64,000 nt of DNA from Mycolicibacillus parakoreensis (GCF_022370835.2 NZ_CP092365.1:2170001-2234000), one strand, 5' to 3'; shown: positions 51,811 to 60,772, counted from the first letter of the stretch. Notes: a model not told the origin generated them from the letters alone. Program-made: numbers and translations.

Positions 51811-53082
51811 TCAGTGTTGCGACGCGTCGGCCAACTGCTTGTCGGCGTAGCGGCGCGCCCACTCCTTGCGAGGCCGGATCGCGGTGTCGACGTCGGTTGC
51901 GGTGGCCCGCAACGCCCCGACGCTCGCCTGTGCGCGCGGGGTCCTGGCGAACGGATCCCAGTCGAAGAACCGGCAGGAGTTCTCCCAGGTGATCTTGGTG
52001 ATGTCGGAATCGCTGGCGCCGACCGCATTGAGTTCGGCGAGCACCTGCTCGGGGGCGTCGGGCCAGAAGCAGTCCGAGTGCGGGTAATCGCACTCCCAGG
52101 CGATGTTGTCGATACCGATGTCGTGGCGCAGCTTCAGCGACGTCTTGTCGGTGACGTAGCAGGCCAGCGAGTGCTCGCGGAACACCTCCGAGGGCAGCTT
52201 GTCACCGAAGTCGCGGCGCAGCCACTTCTGGTTGGTGTAATGGCGGTCGGAGCGATCCAGGTAGAACGGAATCCAGCCGATGCCGCCTTCGGAGAACGCG
52301 AATTTCAGGTCGGGGTAGTTGCGCATCGCCGGGCCCCACAGCAGATCCTGGGCGCACATCGCCGAGATCTGGGTCGCCAGGATGATCATGTTGTCGATGG
52401 GGGCGTCGGGGGCCATGCTGATCGCCCCGAAGCCGGTGCCGATGTGCAGGCACATCACCACGTTGCACTCCGACAGCGTGGTGAACACCGGGCCCCAGTA
52501 GTCGTCGTCGTGGTAGCTGGGCAGGCCCTCCAGGTGCGGCAACTCCGGCATGGTGACCGCGCGGCAGCCCTTGGCCGCCACCCGACGGATCTCGGCGCAC
52601 ATGGCTTGCGGGTTCCAGGTGGGCAGGATCGCGATCGGGATGAAGCGGTCCGGGTAGGAGCCGGCCCACTCGTCGATGTGCCAGTCGTTGTAGGCCGACA
52701 CCATCACCAACGTGACGTCCTCACGGGTCATGTTCAGATGGCGGGCGGAGAAGCCGGTGAACGTCGGGAAGCACATCGAGGCCAGGATGCCGTTGCGGCT
52801 CATGTCGCGGACCCGCTCGTGCACGTCGTAGACGCCGGGGCGCATCTCGGCGAAACCTGCCGGATCGCGGCCCCACTCTTCGGCCGGCCACGACACCACC
52901 GCGTTGAGTCCGCTGACGCCCTGCGGACGGCCCTGATACATCCACTGGTCGACTCCGCGTTCGTCGGTGACGACGACCGGCGCCTCGTCTTTGTACTTGG
53001 CCGGGACGTGGCGCAGGAACATGTCGGGCGGCTCCACCACGTGATCGTCGATGCTGACCAGGATCAAGTCGTCGATGTTCAT
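51811..53082 (-). CDS. Amidohydrolase family protein (amidohydrolase-2)
   Basis: A 423-residue TIM-barrel metallo-enzyme. Metal positions seen: D-x-H in SIDDHVVEPPDMF, H in VVMCLHIGTGFG, EGGIGW and the late aspartate in WECDYPHSDCFWPDAPEQ. Start at ATG 53080-53082, only 25 bp from the divergent AraC gene; upstream in-frame codons fall inside that regulator's leader. Likely decarboxylase or hydrolase activity on an oxidised substrate. Probably controlled by the neighbouring AraC protein. Confidence 0.88.
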   Translation of the reverse strand: MNIDDLILVSIDDHVVEPPDMFLRHVPAKYKDEAPVVVTDERGVDQWMYQGRPQGVSGLNAVVSWPAEEWGRDPAGFAEMRPGVYDVHERVRDMSRNGILASMCFPTFTGFSARHLNMTREDVTLVMVSAYNDWHIDEWAGSYPDRFIPIAILPTWNPQAMCAEIRRVAAKGCRAVTMPELPHLEGLPSYHDDDYWGPVFTTLSECNVVMCLHIGTGFGAISMAPDAPIDNMIILATQISAMCAQDLLWGPAMRNYPDLKFAFSEGGIGWIPFYLDRSDRHYTNQKWLRRDFGDKLPSEVFREHSLACYVTDKTSLKLRHDIGIDNIAWECDYPHSDCFWPDAPEQVLAELNAVGASDSDITKITWENSCRFFDWDPFARTPRAQASVGALRATATDVDTAIRPRKEWARRYADKQLADASQH

Positions 53083-53107
53083 GCCTCTACTAGTACCCTG
53101 CAAAAGT

Positions 53108-53926
53108 ATGACCGTCTCCGCGCGTTCGGCCACAGACTATGCCGAACCGGCCAATATCGATCTGCGCCAGGGGGGCCGTGCCCGTGCCGGCAGCTACCTC
53201 TACGAGGGGCAGCATCTGATCACCGGATGGCACTCCCACGACATGCACCAGATCGAGTACGCGGTCGGCGGGGTGGTCGAAGTCGAGACCGCCGCCGCGC
53301 ACTACCTGTTACCGCCGCAGCAGGCGGCCTGGATCCCCGCGGGCCTGGAGCATCAGGCCACCATGCGCCCGGAGGTGCGTACCGTGGCGGTGATGCTCGA
53401 CCCGCAGCTGGTTCCGCTCGCCGGTGACCGGGCGCGCATCCTGACGGTCTCGCCGCTGATCCGGGAGATGATGCTGCACTCGCTGCGCTGGCCGATCGAG
53501 CGGGCCGACGGCGACGAGGCCTCCGATGATTTCTTCCGCACCCTGGGCCATCTGGTCTCCGACGCCCTGGACCATGAGGCGCCGCTGAGCCTGCCGACCT
53601 CCGATCATCCGATCGTGGGCGCGGCGATGGTCTACACCAAGGCGCACCTCGATGCGGTGACCGCCGCACAGGTGTGCCGCGCCGTCGCGGTCTCCGAGCG
53701 CACCCTGCGCCGCCAGTTCGAGGAGGTGATCGGCATGTCGTGGCGGACCTACCTGCTGCACGCGCGGATGCTGCAGGCGATGGCGCTGCTGGCCGCGCCG
53801 GCGCAGGGGGTGCAGCAGACCGCGACGGCCGTCGGGTTCGACAGCCTCTCGGCGTTCACCCGCGCGTTCACCCGCTTCGCCGGTCAAACACCGTCGAGCT
53901 ACCGCCGCCGGATCACGACGCCTTGA
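53108..53926 (+). CDS. AraC-family transcriptional regulator with cupin domain
   Basis: 272 residues: an N-terminal cupin sensor (GWHSHDMHQIEYAVGGVVEVET and PPQQAAWIPAGLEHQ, about residues 38-90) and a C-terminal double helix-turn-helix (AAQVCRAVAVSERTLRRQFEEVIGMSW and VQQTATAVGFDSLSAFTRAFTRFAGQTPSSYRR, about 190-270). It is divergent from the amidohydrolase with a 25-bp gap, which suggests leaderless or very short transcripts. Its 3' end overlaps the opposed acyl-CoA dehydrogenase gene by 14 bp. Confidence 0.92.
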   Translation: MTVSARSATDYAEPANIDLRQGGRARAGSYLYEGQHLITGWHSHDMHQIEYAVGGVVEVETAAAHYLLPPQQAAWIPAGLEHQATMRPEVRTVAVMLDPQLVPLAGDRARILTVSPLIREMMLHSLRWPIERADGDEASDDFFRTLGHLVSDALDHEAPLSLPTSDHPIVGAAMVYTKAHLDAVTAAQVCRAVAVSERTLRRQFEEVIGMSWRTYLLHARMLQAMALLAAPAQGVQQTATAVGFDSLSAFTRAFTRFAGQTPSSYRRRITTP

Positions 53927-55097
53927 CCGCCGGCGGGGAATAGTTCGGCTTGCCCAAACCGAGCACATACTGGGCGATCATGTTGCGGAAGACCTCCAGG
54001 GTCCCGCCGTAGATGCCGACCAGCGGCGCGAACCGGTAGATGTACTCGCTGGCTCCGTCGTCGATGGCGCCGTCGGTGCCGATCGGCAGCGCTGAGGCGC
54101 TGCCGAGCAGATCCATCAAATCCGGTGAGACGTCACGCATCGTCTGGGCCAGTGCGACCCGACCGAAGATCGACGGCGCCGACAGCGACGCCTCGACCCG
54201 AGCGGCGGCCCGACCGAGCCGGTAGGTGACCGCACGATCGTCGCTGAGCCCGGACGCCGCGACCACCGCCCCGGCCTTGTCGACGGCCTCGGCCATGAAG
54301 CCCGCCTGGTGCATCATGATCGACACGTCCTGCAGTCCGTCGGGGTCGGCGTCGACCGCACCGTGTTCGACGTTGAGCGGCTCACGCAGCACCGTCCAGC
54401 CGCCGTTGACATCGCCGAGCCGGTAACGGTCGTCGACGCGGACGTCGCTGTAGTAGACGATGTTGGTGCGATCGCCGTCCACCGTGCGCAGCCCCTGGAT
54501 CTCGATGCCCGGCGAATCCAGGGGCACCAGGAACATCGTCAGGCTCTTGTGTTTGCGGGCTTGCGGGTCGGTATTGGTGATCAGGAAGACGTACTGGCAG
54601 TTGTGCGCGCCGGTGGTGAACATTTTGGAGCCATTGATAATCCAGCTGGCCCCATCGGCCTCCCGCACCGCCCGGGTCTTGCACGTTGCGACGTCGGAGC
54701 CGCCCTCGGGTTCGGTGTAGCCCAGGCACAGCCGTATCCGGCCGCTGAAGACTCCGGGAAGGATCTCGTCGCGCAACTCCGGTGAGCCGAAGGAGGCCAC
54801 CGAACGCGCCACCATGGCCGTCGTACCCCAGGTGACCCACGGCACCTGCGCCCGGCGCTTCTCCAGCTCCCAGATGCGCCGGCGCACCCGGCCGAAGCCG
54901 CCGTCGGCCTCGGTCTTCCATTCCGCCTCGAGATAGCCGGCGGCACCCAACGCCAGGTGGACCCCTTCGTCGAAGTTGTCGCCGGTCTCGCGGTCGCGGC
55001 GCTTGACGTCCTCGGTCACATGGGTGGCGAGGAATGTGCGTACCTCATGGAGGAACTCCCGATCGCCGTCGGAGAGGTGGGGGCGTGAGAAATCCAT
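53913..55097 (-). CDS. Acyl-CoA dehydrogenase, FadE type (one of a pair)
   Basis: A 394-residue FAD flavoprotein for alpha,beta-dehydrogenation of an acyl-CoA. Seen: LGYTEPEGGSDVATCKTRAVR (flavin/substrate signature), WIINGSKMFTTGAHNCQYVF, and C-terminal VGIYGGTLEVFRNMIAQYVLGL. The medium-chain YEGT glutamate is glycine here (YGGT), as in many actinobacterial FadE proteins that use another base. It follows its partner gene by 12 bp. Pairs of this kind form hetero-tetramers in steroid side-chain degradation (family knowledge). Confidence 0.92.
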   Translation of the reverse strand: MDFSRPHLSDGDREFLHEVRTFLATHVTEDVKRRDRETGDNFDEGVHLALGAAGYLEAEWKTEADGGFGRVRRRIWELEKRRAQVPWVTWGTTAMVARSVASFGSPELRDEILPGVFSGRIRLCLGYTEPEGGSDVATCKTRAVREADGASWIINGSKMFTTGAHNCQYVFLITNTDPQARKHKSLTMFLVPLDSPGIEIQGLRTVDGDRTNIVYYSDVRVDDRYRLGDVNGGWTVLREPLNVEHGAVDADPDGLQDVSIMMHQAGFMAEAVDKAGAVVAASGLSDDRAVTYRLGRAAARVEASLSAPSIFGRVALAQTMRDVSPDLMDLLGSASALPIGTDGAIDDGASEYIYRFAPLVGIYGGTLEVFRNMIAQYVLGLGKPNYSPPAVKAS

Positions 55098-55109
55098 GAT
55101 GCTCCAGTC

Positions 55110-56189
55110 CTAATCGGCTTGACGGTGGGCGGTTTCACGCGCGGCGATGATCTCGCCGATACGGCAGGCGCTGGCCCCGGGGTCGCCACCGGCCAACGGC
55201 CATCCCCTCGCGCGCACGAGATACGCCGTCGCCGCGGCCTCCTCCGAGACGCCGAGCCCGCCCTGGATGTGCACCGCCATGGTGGCCGCTTTGGCGGCCT
55301 CCTCGGCCATGAACACGAATGAGGAAGCGGCCAGCTCCGGTCGTTCGTCGGGTTCGTTGTCCATGAACCACGCGGCGCGATACGCCAGGTTGCGGCCTCC
55401 CTGAACCGTGATGGCGATGTTGGCCAACGGATGTGAGATGGCCTGCAGCGTCCCGATCGGCACGCCCAGTGTGTAGCGCGTCTTGGCGAATTCCACCGCG
55501 ATGGTCATGGCCTGATCGACCAGACCCACCAGCGCTGCCGCGGTCAGCAACCGCCATTCGTCCAGCGCTCGCTGATAGTGTGCCAGCGCCTCCGCCCCGC
55601 GGGCGAGCACCGTGCGGCCATCGGCCGCGGCCGGGTCGACCCAGGCCATCGGCAGCCGGCCGATGTTGTCGACGGTCGGAGGACGGGTGTCGAACATCAG
55701 CTGCACCAGCTCATCTCCGTCGCGGATGATGATCTGGTCGGCGATCGCACCGGCGGGCAGCAGCCGGCGGCCCCCGACAGCGTCCAGATGCGGATCGACG
55801 GCGACCAACCGGGCGCCGGTGATCACGTCCCCGGCGTCGGCGCCGTGCGCCCCGCCGGATCCCATCGCCCCGATCCGTTCCAGGAGTCGCGCGGCGCAGA
55901 CATGGTCGATCCACGGAACCGGAGCCAGCGCGCGGCCGATCTCCTCGGCGACCAGGACGAGGTCCACCAGCGTCGCGCCGTCGCCGCCGACCGACTCGGG
56001 CAGGGCCATCGTGGTCGCCCCCATCGCGCAGAGCCGCTCCCACAGGTTTTTGTCGAAACCGGATTCCTCTGCGGCGCGCACGGTCTCGATGTCACAGTGG
56101 GTGCTGAAAAACTGCCTATAGGCGGTTTGCAGCGCCTGGTGATCGTCGGTCAGGCTGTAGTCCAGCCGGCGTAGTTCGAAACGATCCAT
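55110..56189 (-). CDS. Acyl-CoA dehydrogenase, FadE type (partner subunit)
   Basis: A 359-residue acyl-CoA dehydrogenase-fold protein. Seen: MALPESVGGDGATLVDLVLVAEEIGRALAPVPW, FAKTRYTLGVPIGTLQAISHPLANIAI, and HIQGGLGVSEEAAATAYLVRA. It lacks the GGT.E motif of its partner and is shorter, consistent with the less catalytic half of a heteromeric enzyme. Start at ATG 56187-56189, or the GTG just before it that abuts the amidohydrolase stop. Operon position: fifth of six. Confidence 0.9.
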   Translation of the reverse strand: MDRFELRRLDYSLTDDHQALQTAYRQFFSTHCDIETVRAAEESGFDKNLWERLCAMGATTMALPESVGGDGATLVDLVLVAEEIGRALAPVPWIDHVCAARLLERIGAMGSGGAHGADAGDVITGARLVAVDPHLDAVGGRRLLPAGAIADQIIIRDGDELVQLMFDTRPPTVDNIGRLPMAWVDPAAADGRTVLARGAEALAHYQRALDEWRLLTAAALVGLVDQAMTIAVEFAKTRYTLGVPIGTLQAISHPLANIAITVQGGRNLAYRAAWFMDNEPDERPELAASSFVFMAEEAAKAATMAVHIQGGLGVSEEAAATAYLVRARGWPLAGGDPGASACRIGEIIAARETAHRQAD

Positions 56190-56192
56190 CAC

Positions 56193-57038
56193 TCAGTTCT
56201 CCTGTTCGAAGACGGCGCCGCGGTCGGCGAAGAAGAAGTCTGCGGCATTGCGGTACAGATATCGGTCCATGGCTTCGGCGGAAAGGTCCAGGGCGCGTGC
56301 CTCGGGCACCACGCGATCCATCCGCAGCACCGGCCAGTCCGAGGCGAAGATGATCTTGCCCGTCCCCCGGGTGCGCATGTAGTGCAGCAGGGAATCCGGC
56401 AACCGCTTCGGCGACCATGCGGAGGTCATCAGCCGCAGGTTGCGATATTTGATCAACATGCGGATCGCGACGTCCCACCACGGGTCCGCGCCATGAATCA
56501 TGCACAGCCGCAACTCGGGGAAGCGCACACAGACCCGGTCGAGGTGGATCGGATGCTGGACCTCACCGGGGATCGGCGGGCCGGGGATGCCGGTGTTGAC
56601 GCAGAGCGGCAGGTCCAGCTCCGCACACTTGGCGTACAGCGGGTAGTAGACGGCGTCGCTCGGCGGGTACTGGCCGTCACCCCAGAAGCTCGGCCCGACC
56701 ACGGTGTAGACCACCGGAAGATCGTTGGTGATGGCGCTGAGATCGCGCAGGGTCGGCACCGGACGAAGCAGATTCAGCCCACCGATCGCCAGCGCGAAAC
56801 GGTCGGGCCGGGCCTCCACGAATTTGCGCGCCGTCACCGACGGTGTGGTCAGGTTGTCCATCAGCACGGCCTTGGCCACGCCGTTGGCGTCCATCTCATC
56901 GAGCAGCGCCGACATGTCGACCGGGTCGAACATCGATGACGATCCCTTGAAGTAGTCGTCACGGGTCCTGACCATCCACGAGGGTTGCTCGCGCTCACCG
57001 AAGTGCACGTTGACCAGGCAGTCGATCGTTTTCTTCAT
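56193..57038 (-). CDS. Amidohydrolase family protein with altered metal site
   Basis: A 281-residue amidohydrolase-2-type TIM barrel. Seen: IDCLVNVHFGE at the N-terminus, HGADPWWDVAIR, and the late aspartate in IIFASDWPVLR. At the strand that carries the metal histidine in the three other amidohydrolases here (LHASF, LHIGTG, FHLSDSG), it reads VNTGIPG, an asparagine, so metal binding or chemistry may differ. Start at ATG 57036-57038, overlapping the synthetase stop by 4 bp (ATGA). Shorter than its relatives by over 100 residues. Confidence 0.83.
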   Translation of the reverse strand: MKKTIDCLVNVHFGEREQPSWMVRTRDDYFKGSSSMFDPVDMSALLDEMDANGVAKAVLMDNLTTPSVTARKFVEARPDRFALAIGGLNLLRPVPTLRDLSAITNDLPVVYTVVGPSFWGDGQYPPSDAVYYPLYAKCAELDLPLCVNTGIPGPPIPGEVQHPIHLDRVCVRFPELRLCMIHGADPWWDVAIRMLIKYRNLRLMTSAWSPKRLPDSLLHYMRTRGTGKIIFASDWPVLRMDRVVPEARALDLSAEAMDRYLYRNAADFFFADRGAVFEQEN

Positions 57039-58654
57039 CCCGCGAAAACCTCGTCTTCCGCCCGTCGTTTCGCCCACCGGTAGTCGGCCTTGCCATTGCC
57101 CAACCGACGGATCTGCGCCACAGCGATGAACGCCTTCGGCACTTTGAAGCCGGCCAGCGCAGACCGACAGTGTTCGCGCAGATGCTCGCCGCTGATCACC
57201 GCCTCGGGATGGAACGCGACCAAGGCGACCACCTCCTCACCCCAGCGGTCGCTGGGCCGCCCCACCACCACGGCGTCGGCCACGCCGGAGCGGGCGCGCA
57301 GCACATCCTCGACCTCCTCGACGAACACCTTCTCCCCACCGGTGTTGACCACGAGCGAGTCGCGCCCGACCAGCCGCAGTGTGCCGTCGGCCTCCAACGA
57401 CGCGCGGTCACCGGAGACCACCACGCGACGACCGTCGATCTCCGGGAAGGTGCGTTCGGTGGCATCGGCATCGTTGAAGTAGCCGAGCGGGATCCGGCCG
57501 GTCCGCACCGACCAACCTATTTCGGGTTCACCGGGTTGCAGAAAGCGCGTGCGGTCCGCGGAGATCACCGCTCCACCGTCCCGCAGGTCGAACGTGTCAC
57601 GACGCATTCCACGCTGGCTGCGCCCGAACCCCAGGTTCCCCGTCTCGGAGGAGCCGTATCCGTTGATCAGGGTGATCTGCGGAAGGTAATCCAACAGGGC
57701 CGCCTGGTATTTCGGATTGGTGGCCGCACCTCCGGTGGCCACCGCGTACAGTGACGCCAGGTCGTAGCTGCGTCGGCCCAACTCCTCGACGAGCGGCGCG
57801 GCATAGGCGTCGCCGACCATCGTGATCAGACCCACCTTCTCCCGCTCAACGGTTTCCAGAACGGTGCGCGGATCGAATCGGGTTCGGGTGTCGTTGAGGA
57901 TCACCGTCTGGCCGCTCATGATCGCCGAGAAGGCGGTCCACATTCCGGCCGCATGCATCAGCGGCGACAGGGCGAACCACGGGGGCCCGCTCTGGTGGAC
58001 CTTCGCGTGGATCTCGGCGGCGTCAGCGTGGTCGGCACCGACCATCGAGGAGACGTAGATGTCGCTCTGGCGCCACAGCACCCCCTTCGGCCTCCCGGTG
58101 GTGCCGCCGGTACAGACCATCAGCAGGTCGTCGGGCGACGGCGTGCCGATCCGACCGGTATCGGCGTGCCGCAGGACATCGTCGAGGGATTCCGACCCCG
58201 CAAGTCGCGGGGCGTCACTGCCGTCGTCGATGGACACCAGCAGCTCCACGCCGGCCGCATCGAGCACGTCGGCGAACTTCGCACCCAGCGAGCGGTGGTA
58301 GATGACACCGCGGGGCTTGAGATAGCTCAACAGCTCCGCGATCTCGTCGGGCGTGTAGTAGCTGTTCAGGTTGACCGGGACCGTTCGCGCGCGCAGGCAG
58401 CCGATCACCATCTCCGGGTACAGGTCGTTGTGCATCAGCAAGGCGACCCGGTCTTGGCCGCATTCCCAGTTCCGCAGCGCCGCGCGCTCGCGCTGGGCAC
58501 CGAGGCCGCGCTCCGCCAGGAAACCGGCCAACCTGCGGGTGCGCTCCGCCGATTCGGCGAACGTGCTGCGCCGCTGCCCGCAGATCGTCATGGTCCGGTC
58601 GGGAGCGGCCACGGCGATCTGGTCGAGAACGGCCGGAATCGTCCATTCACTCAT
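57035..58654 (-). CDS. Acyl-CoA synthetase (AMP-forming, FadD type)
   Basis: A 539-residue acid-CoA ligase. Seen: ATP loop CTGGTTGRPKGVLWRQ, SPLMHAAGMW, NGYGSSETGN, DRASLEADGTLRLVGRDSLVVNTGGEKVFVEEVE and the catalytic lysine in GNGKADYRWAK. Paralogous to the synthetase at 29244-30908. It sits between two amidohydrolase genes (12 bp from one, 4-bp overlap with the other) in a six-gene operon, suggesting that the acid is activated right after a hydrolytic or decarboxylation step. Confidence 0.92.
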   Translation of the reverse strand: MSEWTIPAVLDQIAVAAPDRTMTICGQRRSTFAESAERTRRLAGFLAERGLGAQRERAALRNWECGQDRVALLMHNDLYPEMVIGCLRARTVPVNLNSYYTPDEIAELLSYLKPRGVIYHRSLGAKFADVLDAAGVELLVSIDDGSDAPRLAGSESLDDVLRHADTGRIGTPSPDDLLMVCTGGTTGRPKGVLWRQSDIYVSSMVGADHADAAEIHAKVHQSGPPWFALSPLMHAAGMWTAFSAIMSGQTVILNDTRTRFDPRTVLETVEREKVGLITMVGDAYAAPLVEELGRRSYDLASLYAVATGGAATNPKYQAALLDYLPQITLINGYGSSETGNLGFGRSQRGMRRDTFDLRDGGAVISADRTRFLQPGEPEIGWSVRTGRIPLGYFNDADATERTFPEIDGRRVVVSGDRASLEADGTLRLVGRDSLVVNTGGEKVFVEEVEDVLRARSGVADAVVVGRPSDRWGEEVVALVAFHPEAVISGEHLREHCRSALAGFKVPKAFIAVAQIRRLGNGKADYRWAKRRAEDEVFAG

Positions 58655-58666
58655 GCCGGTCGCGGC

Positions 58667-59866
58667 CTACGCCGCCGAGCCCACTTTCACACCGAGTAGA
58701 TCCAAGGCATTGTCCCGCATGATCTTTCGGACATCCTCGGCGCTGAAGTCTCTCAGCTCGTCGGTGAAGGCCACCGGCGTCTCCAGCCCCTCGCCGTGCG
58801 GCCAGTCCGAGCCGAACAGGATCTTGTCGACGCCGATCGTCTCGGCCAGCAACGGCAGGTCGTCCTCGTAGTACGGCGCGATCCACACGTTGTTGCGCAG
58901 CTGTTCGACCGGGTCGACCGGGAAGTGGCGCGGCTGACCGTTGGCGGCCTTCTTGAGCCGCTTGATCAGCCGGTGCACGAAGTACGACCCGTTCTCGATG
59001 CTGACCACCTTCAGCGTCGGATGCCGGGTGAACACCTGGTGCACGATCATCGAGGCCATCGTGTCGTGGATCGCCCGGTCGTCGAGCAGCACCTGCTCCA
59101 GCGGGTCCTTGGCCCCGAAACCCTCGAAGGTCGACTTGCCGCCCCACAGCGCGGCGATCGCCAGGTAGCCGCTGTCGGACAGGTGGAATCCCACCGGGAC
59201 GCCGGCCTCGGCCAGTCGCGCCCAGACCGGGTCGTGACTGGGGTCTCCCAACGACCTCGGCTTGACCGCCCCCGGCACCGGCGCGGGACGCACCAGCACC
59301 AGCTTCGCCCCCTTGGCCAGCACCTCCTCGACCTCCTGTACCGCCGCGACGGGGTCGGCCAGCGAGATGATCGGTGCCGCGACGACGCGATGATCCGGCC
59401 GGTCGAAACCCCAGTCCTCGTCGAGCCAGAGGTTGAACGCGTGCACCGAGGCCATCGTCGCGTCGATGTCGTCCTTGAGCGCTTCCTCGACGCCGCAGGC
59501 GAATGTCGGCAGCATGAACACCGTCTCGATGCCCTGGGTGTCCATCACCGCCACCCGCGCCTCACGGTTCTGGTATTCGGGATGGTCGGCCAGTCGCTCG
59601 ACCTTCATCAGCGACGCCGGGTCGACGCCTTCGGGGATCTCGCCGCGGAACAGCAGGTCCAGACAGCCCGGAACGATGATCGGGTCGAAGGTCGGGTTCG
59701 GGATGAAGTGGTTGACCCGCTCCCCCATCGTCGCAAAGGTGCGTTTGCCGTCGGTGAGCATCTGCACACCACGGCGCTTGAACTTCTTGTCGAGGTGGCG
59801 GGTGAACGCATCGAGCGGTTCGTAGTAGTGGTTGTCCACATCGATGGCTTTGTACTCCAGTGCCAT
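58667..59866 (-). CDS. Amidohydrolase family protein (amidohydrolase-2)
   Basis: A 399-residue TIM-barrel metallo-enzyme. Metal positions seen: D-x-D-x-H in IDVDNHYYEP, H in VGFHLSDSG, VSIENGSYF and the aspartate in FGSDWPHGEG. The FIPNPTF block near residue 54 links it to the protein at 40906-42135. Start at ATG 59864-59866 behind AAAGGA. Second gene of the operon led by the hydratase at 60698. Confidence 0.88.
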   Translation of the reverse strand: MALEYKAIDVDNHYYEPLDAFTRHLDKKFKRRGVQMLTDGKRTFATMGERVNHFIPNPTFDPIIVPGCLDLLFRGEIPEGVDPASLMKVERLADHPEYQNREARVAVMDTQGIETVFMLPTFACGVEEALKDDIDATMASVHAFNLWLDEDWGFDRPDHRVVAAPIISLADPVAAVQEVEEVLAKGAKLVLVRPAPVPGAVKPRSLGDPSHDPVWARLAEAGVPVGFHLSDSGYLAIAALWGGKSTFEGFGAKDPLEQVLLDDRAIHDTMASMIVHQVFTRHPTLKVVSIENGSYFVHRLIKRLKKAANGQPRHFPVDPVEQLRNNVWIAPYYEDDLPLLAETIGVDKILFGSDWPHGEGLETPVAFTDELRDFSAEDVRKIMRDNALDLLGVKVGSAA

Positions 59867-59891
59867 GTCCGCAATCCTTTCCCTGTGGTCG

Positions 59892-60698
59892 TCATTCACC
59901 GAGCGGTGGGAATCGGGGCCGTCGCTTCTCGAGAAAACTCGTGATTCCCTCGATGAGATCCGGCCGCGTCAGCGACTCCTGCATGAGGGCCTCGGCACGC
60001 GCACTCACCCGGGCCACCTCATCGATCGCATCGTCGTAGGCCTGACGTTTGATCACCGCCAACGACGCCGGTGAGCAGTTCGCGGCCATGTCCTCGGCGT
60101 AGTCGAGGGCACGTTCCATGAGGCGGTCCGCGGCGACGACGTCGTTGATCAGGCCGAGTTGGTGGGCTTCTTCGGCCACAAACGTCCGCCCGCTGAGCAG
60201 CAGATCCATCGCCGCACCCCAGCCCGCCAGCCGGGGCAGGATCCAGGAGATCCCGTATTCGGCGATCAGTCCGCGCCGACTGAACGCGGTGGCGAACTTG
60301 GCCCCGGCGGCGGAAAAGCGAATGTCGCACATGAGCGCGTGGGTCAACCCGATGCCGATGCAGGCGCCGTTGATGGCGGCGATCACCGGCTTGCGCAGCG
60401 TGGTCAGAAAATGCGGATGGCGCTCACCGACGAGCGTGCTGACGTCGGTCCCGCCGTCGCCGACGGCCTCATCGATCGATCCCGCGCCGCCGAGGTCCGC
60501 ACCGGCGCAGAAGCCCCGCCCGGTGCCGGTCAGCACGATCACCCGCACCGCGGGATCGGCCTCGGCGTCGTCGACGGCCCCGTAGAGCCCGGCGGAGATG
60601 TCGGGACCCCACGAGTTCATCCGCTGGGGGCGGTTGAGGGTGATCACGGCGACACCGGCCTCGGTGACGTCGTAGAGCACCGCATCGGCGATCGTCAT
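59892..60698 (-). CDS. Enoyl-CoA hydratase/isomerase family protein, non-canonical
   Basis: A 268-residue crotonase. Seen: ITLNRPQRMNSWGPDI, oxyanion loop FCAGADLGGAG, NGACIGIGLTHALMCDIRFSA and FSRRGLIAEYGISWILPRL. Both canonical hydratase glutamates are missing (GLTHA and TAFSRR at those places), but a glutamate stands in LIAEYG, as in a distinct mycobacterial subgroup. Reaction may be isomerisation or C-C hydrolysis rather than hydration (inference). It heads a six-gene operon with an operator copy 55 bp upstream. Confidence 0.87.
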   Translation of the reverse strand: MTIADAVLYDVTEAGVAVITLNRPQRMNSWGPDISAGLYGAVDDAEADPAVRVIVLTGTGRGFCAGADLGGAGSIDEAVGDGGTDVSTLVGERHPHFLTTLRKPVIAAINGACIGIGLTHALMCDIRFSAAGAKFATAFSRRGLIAEYGISWILPRLAGWGAAMDLLLSGRTFVAEEAHQLGLINDVVAADRLMERALDYAEDMAANCSPASLAVIKRQAYDDAIDEVARVSARAEALMQESLTRPDLIEGITSFLEKRRPRFPPLGE

Positions 60699-60753
60699 CG
60701 ACCCGGCACCTCCTCGCCCCGCACACCCCGGCCGAACCCGGAGTGGTTACTCA

Positions 60754-60772
60754 TACTGTATATCTTTCGGTA
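60754..60772. promoter_or_regulatory. Island operator copy upstream of the six-gene operon
   Basis: TACTGTATA-T-CTTTCGGTA: the outer parts of both halves fit the consensus and the centre is degenerate. It lies 55 bp upstream of the hydratase ATG at 60698, the same spacing as the SDR copy at 43023. Confidence 0.5.
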
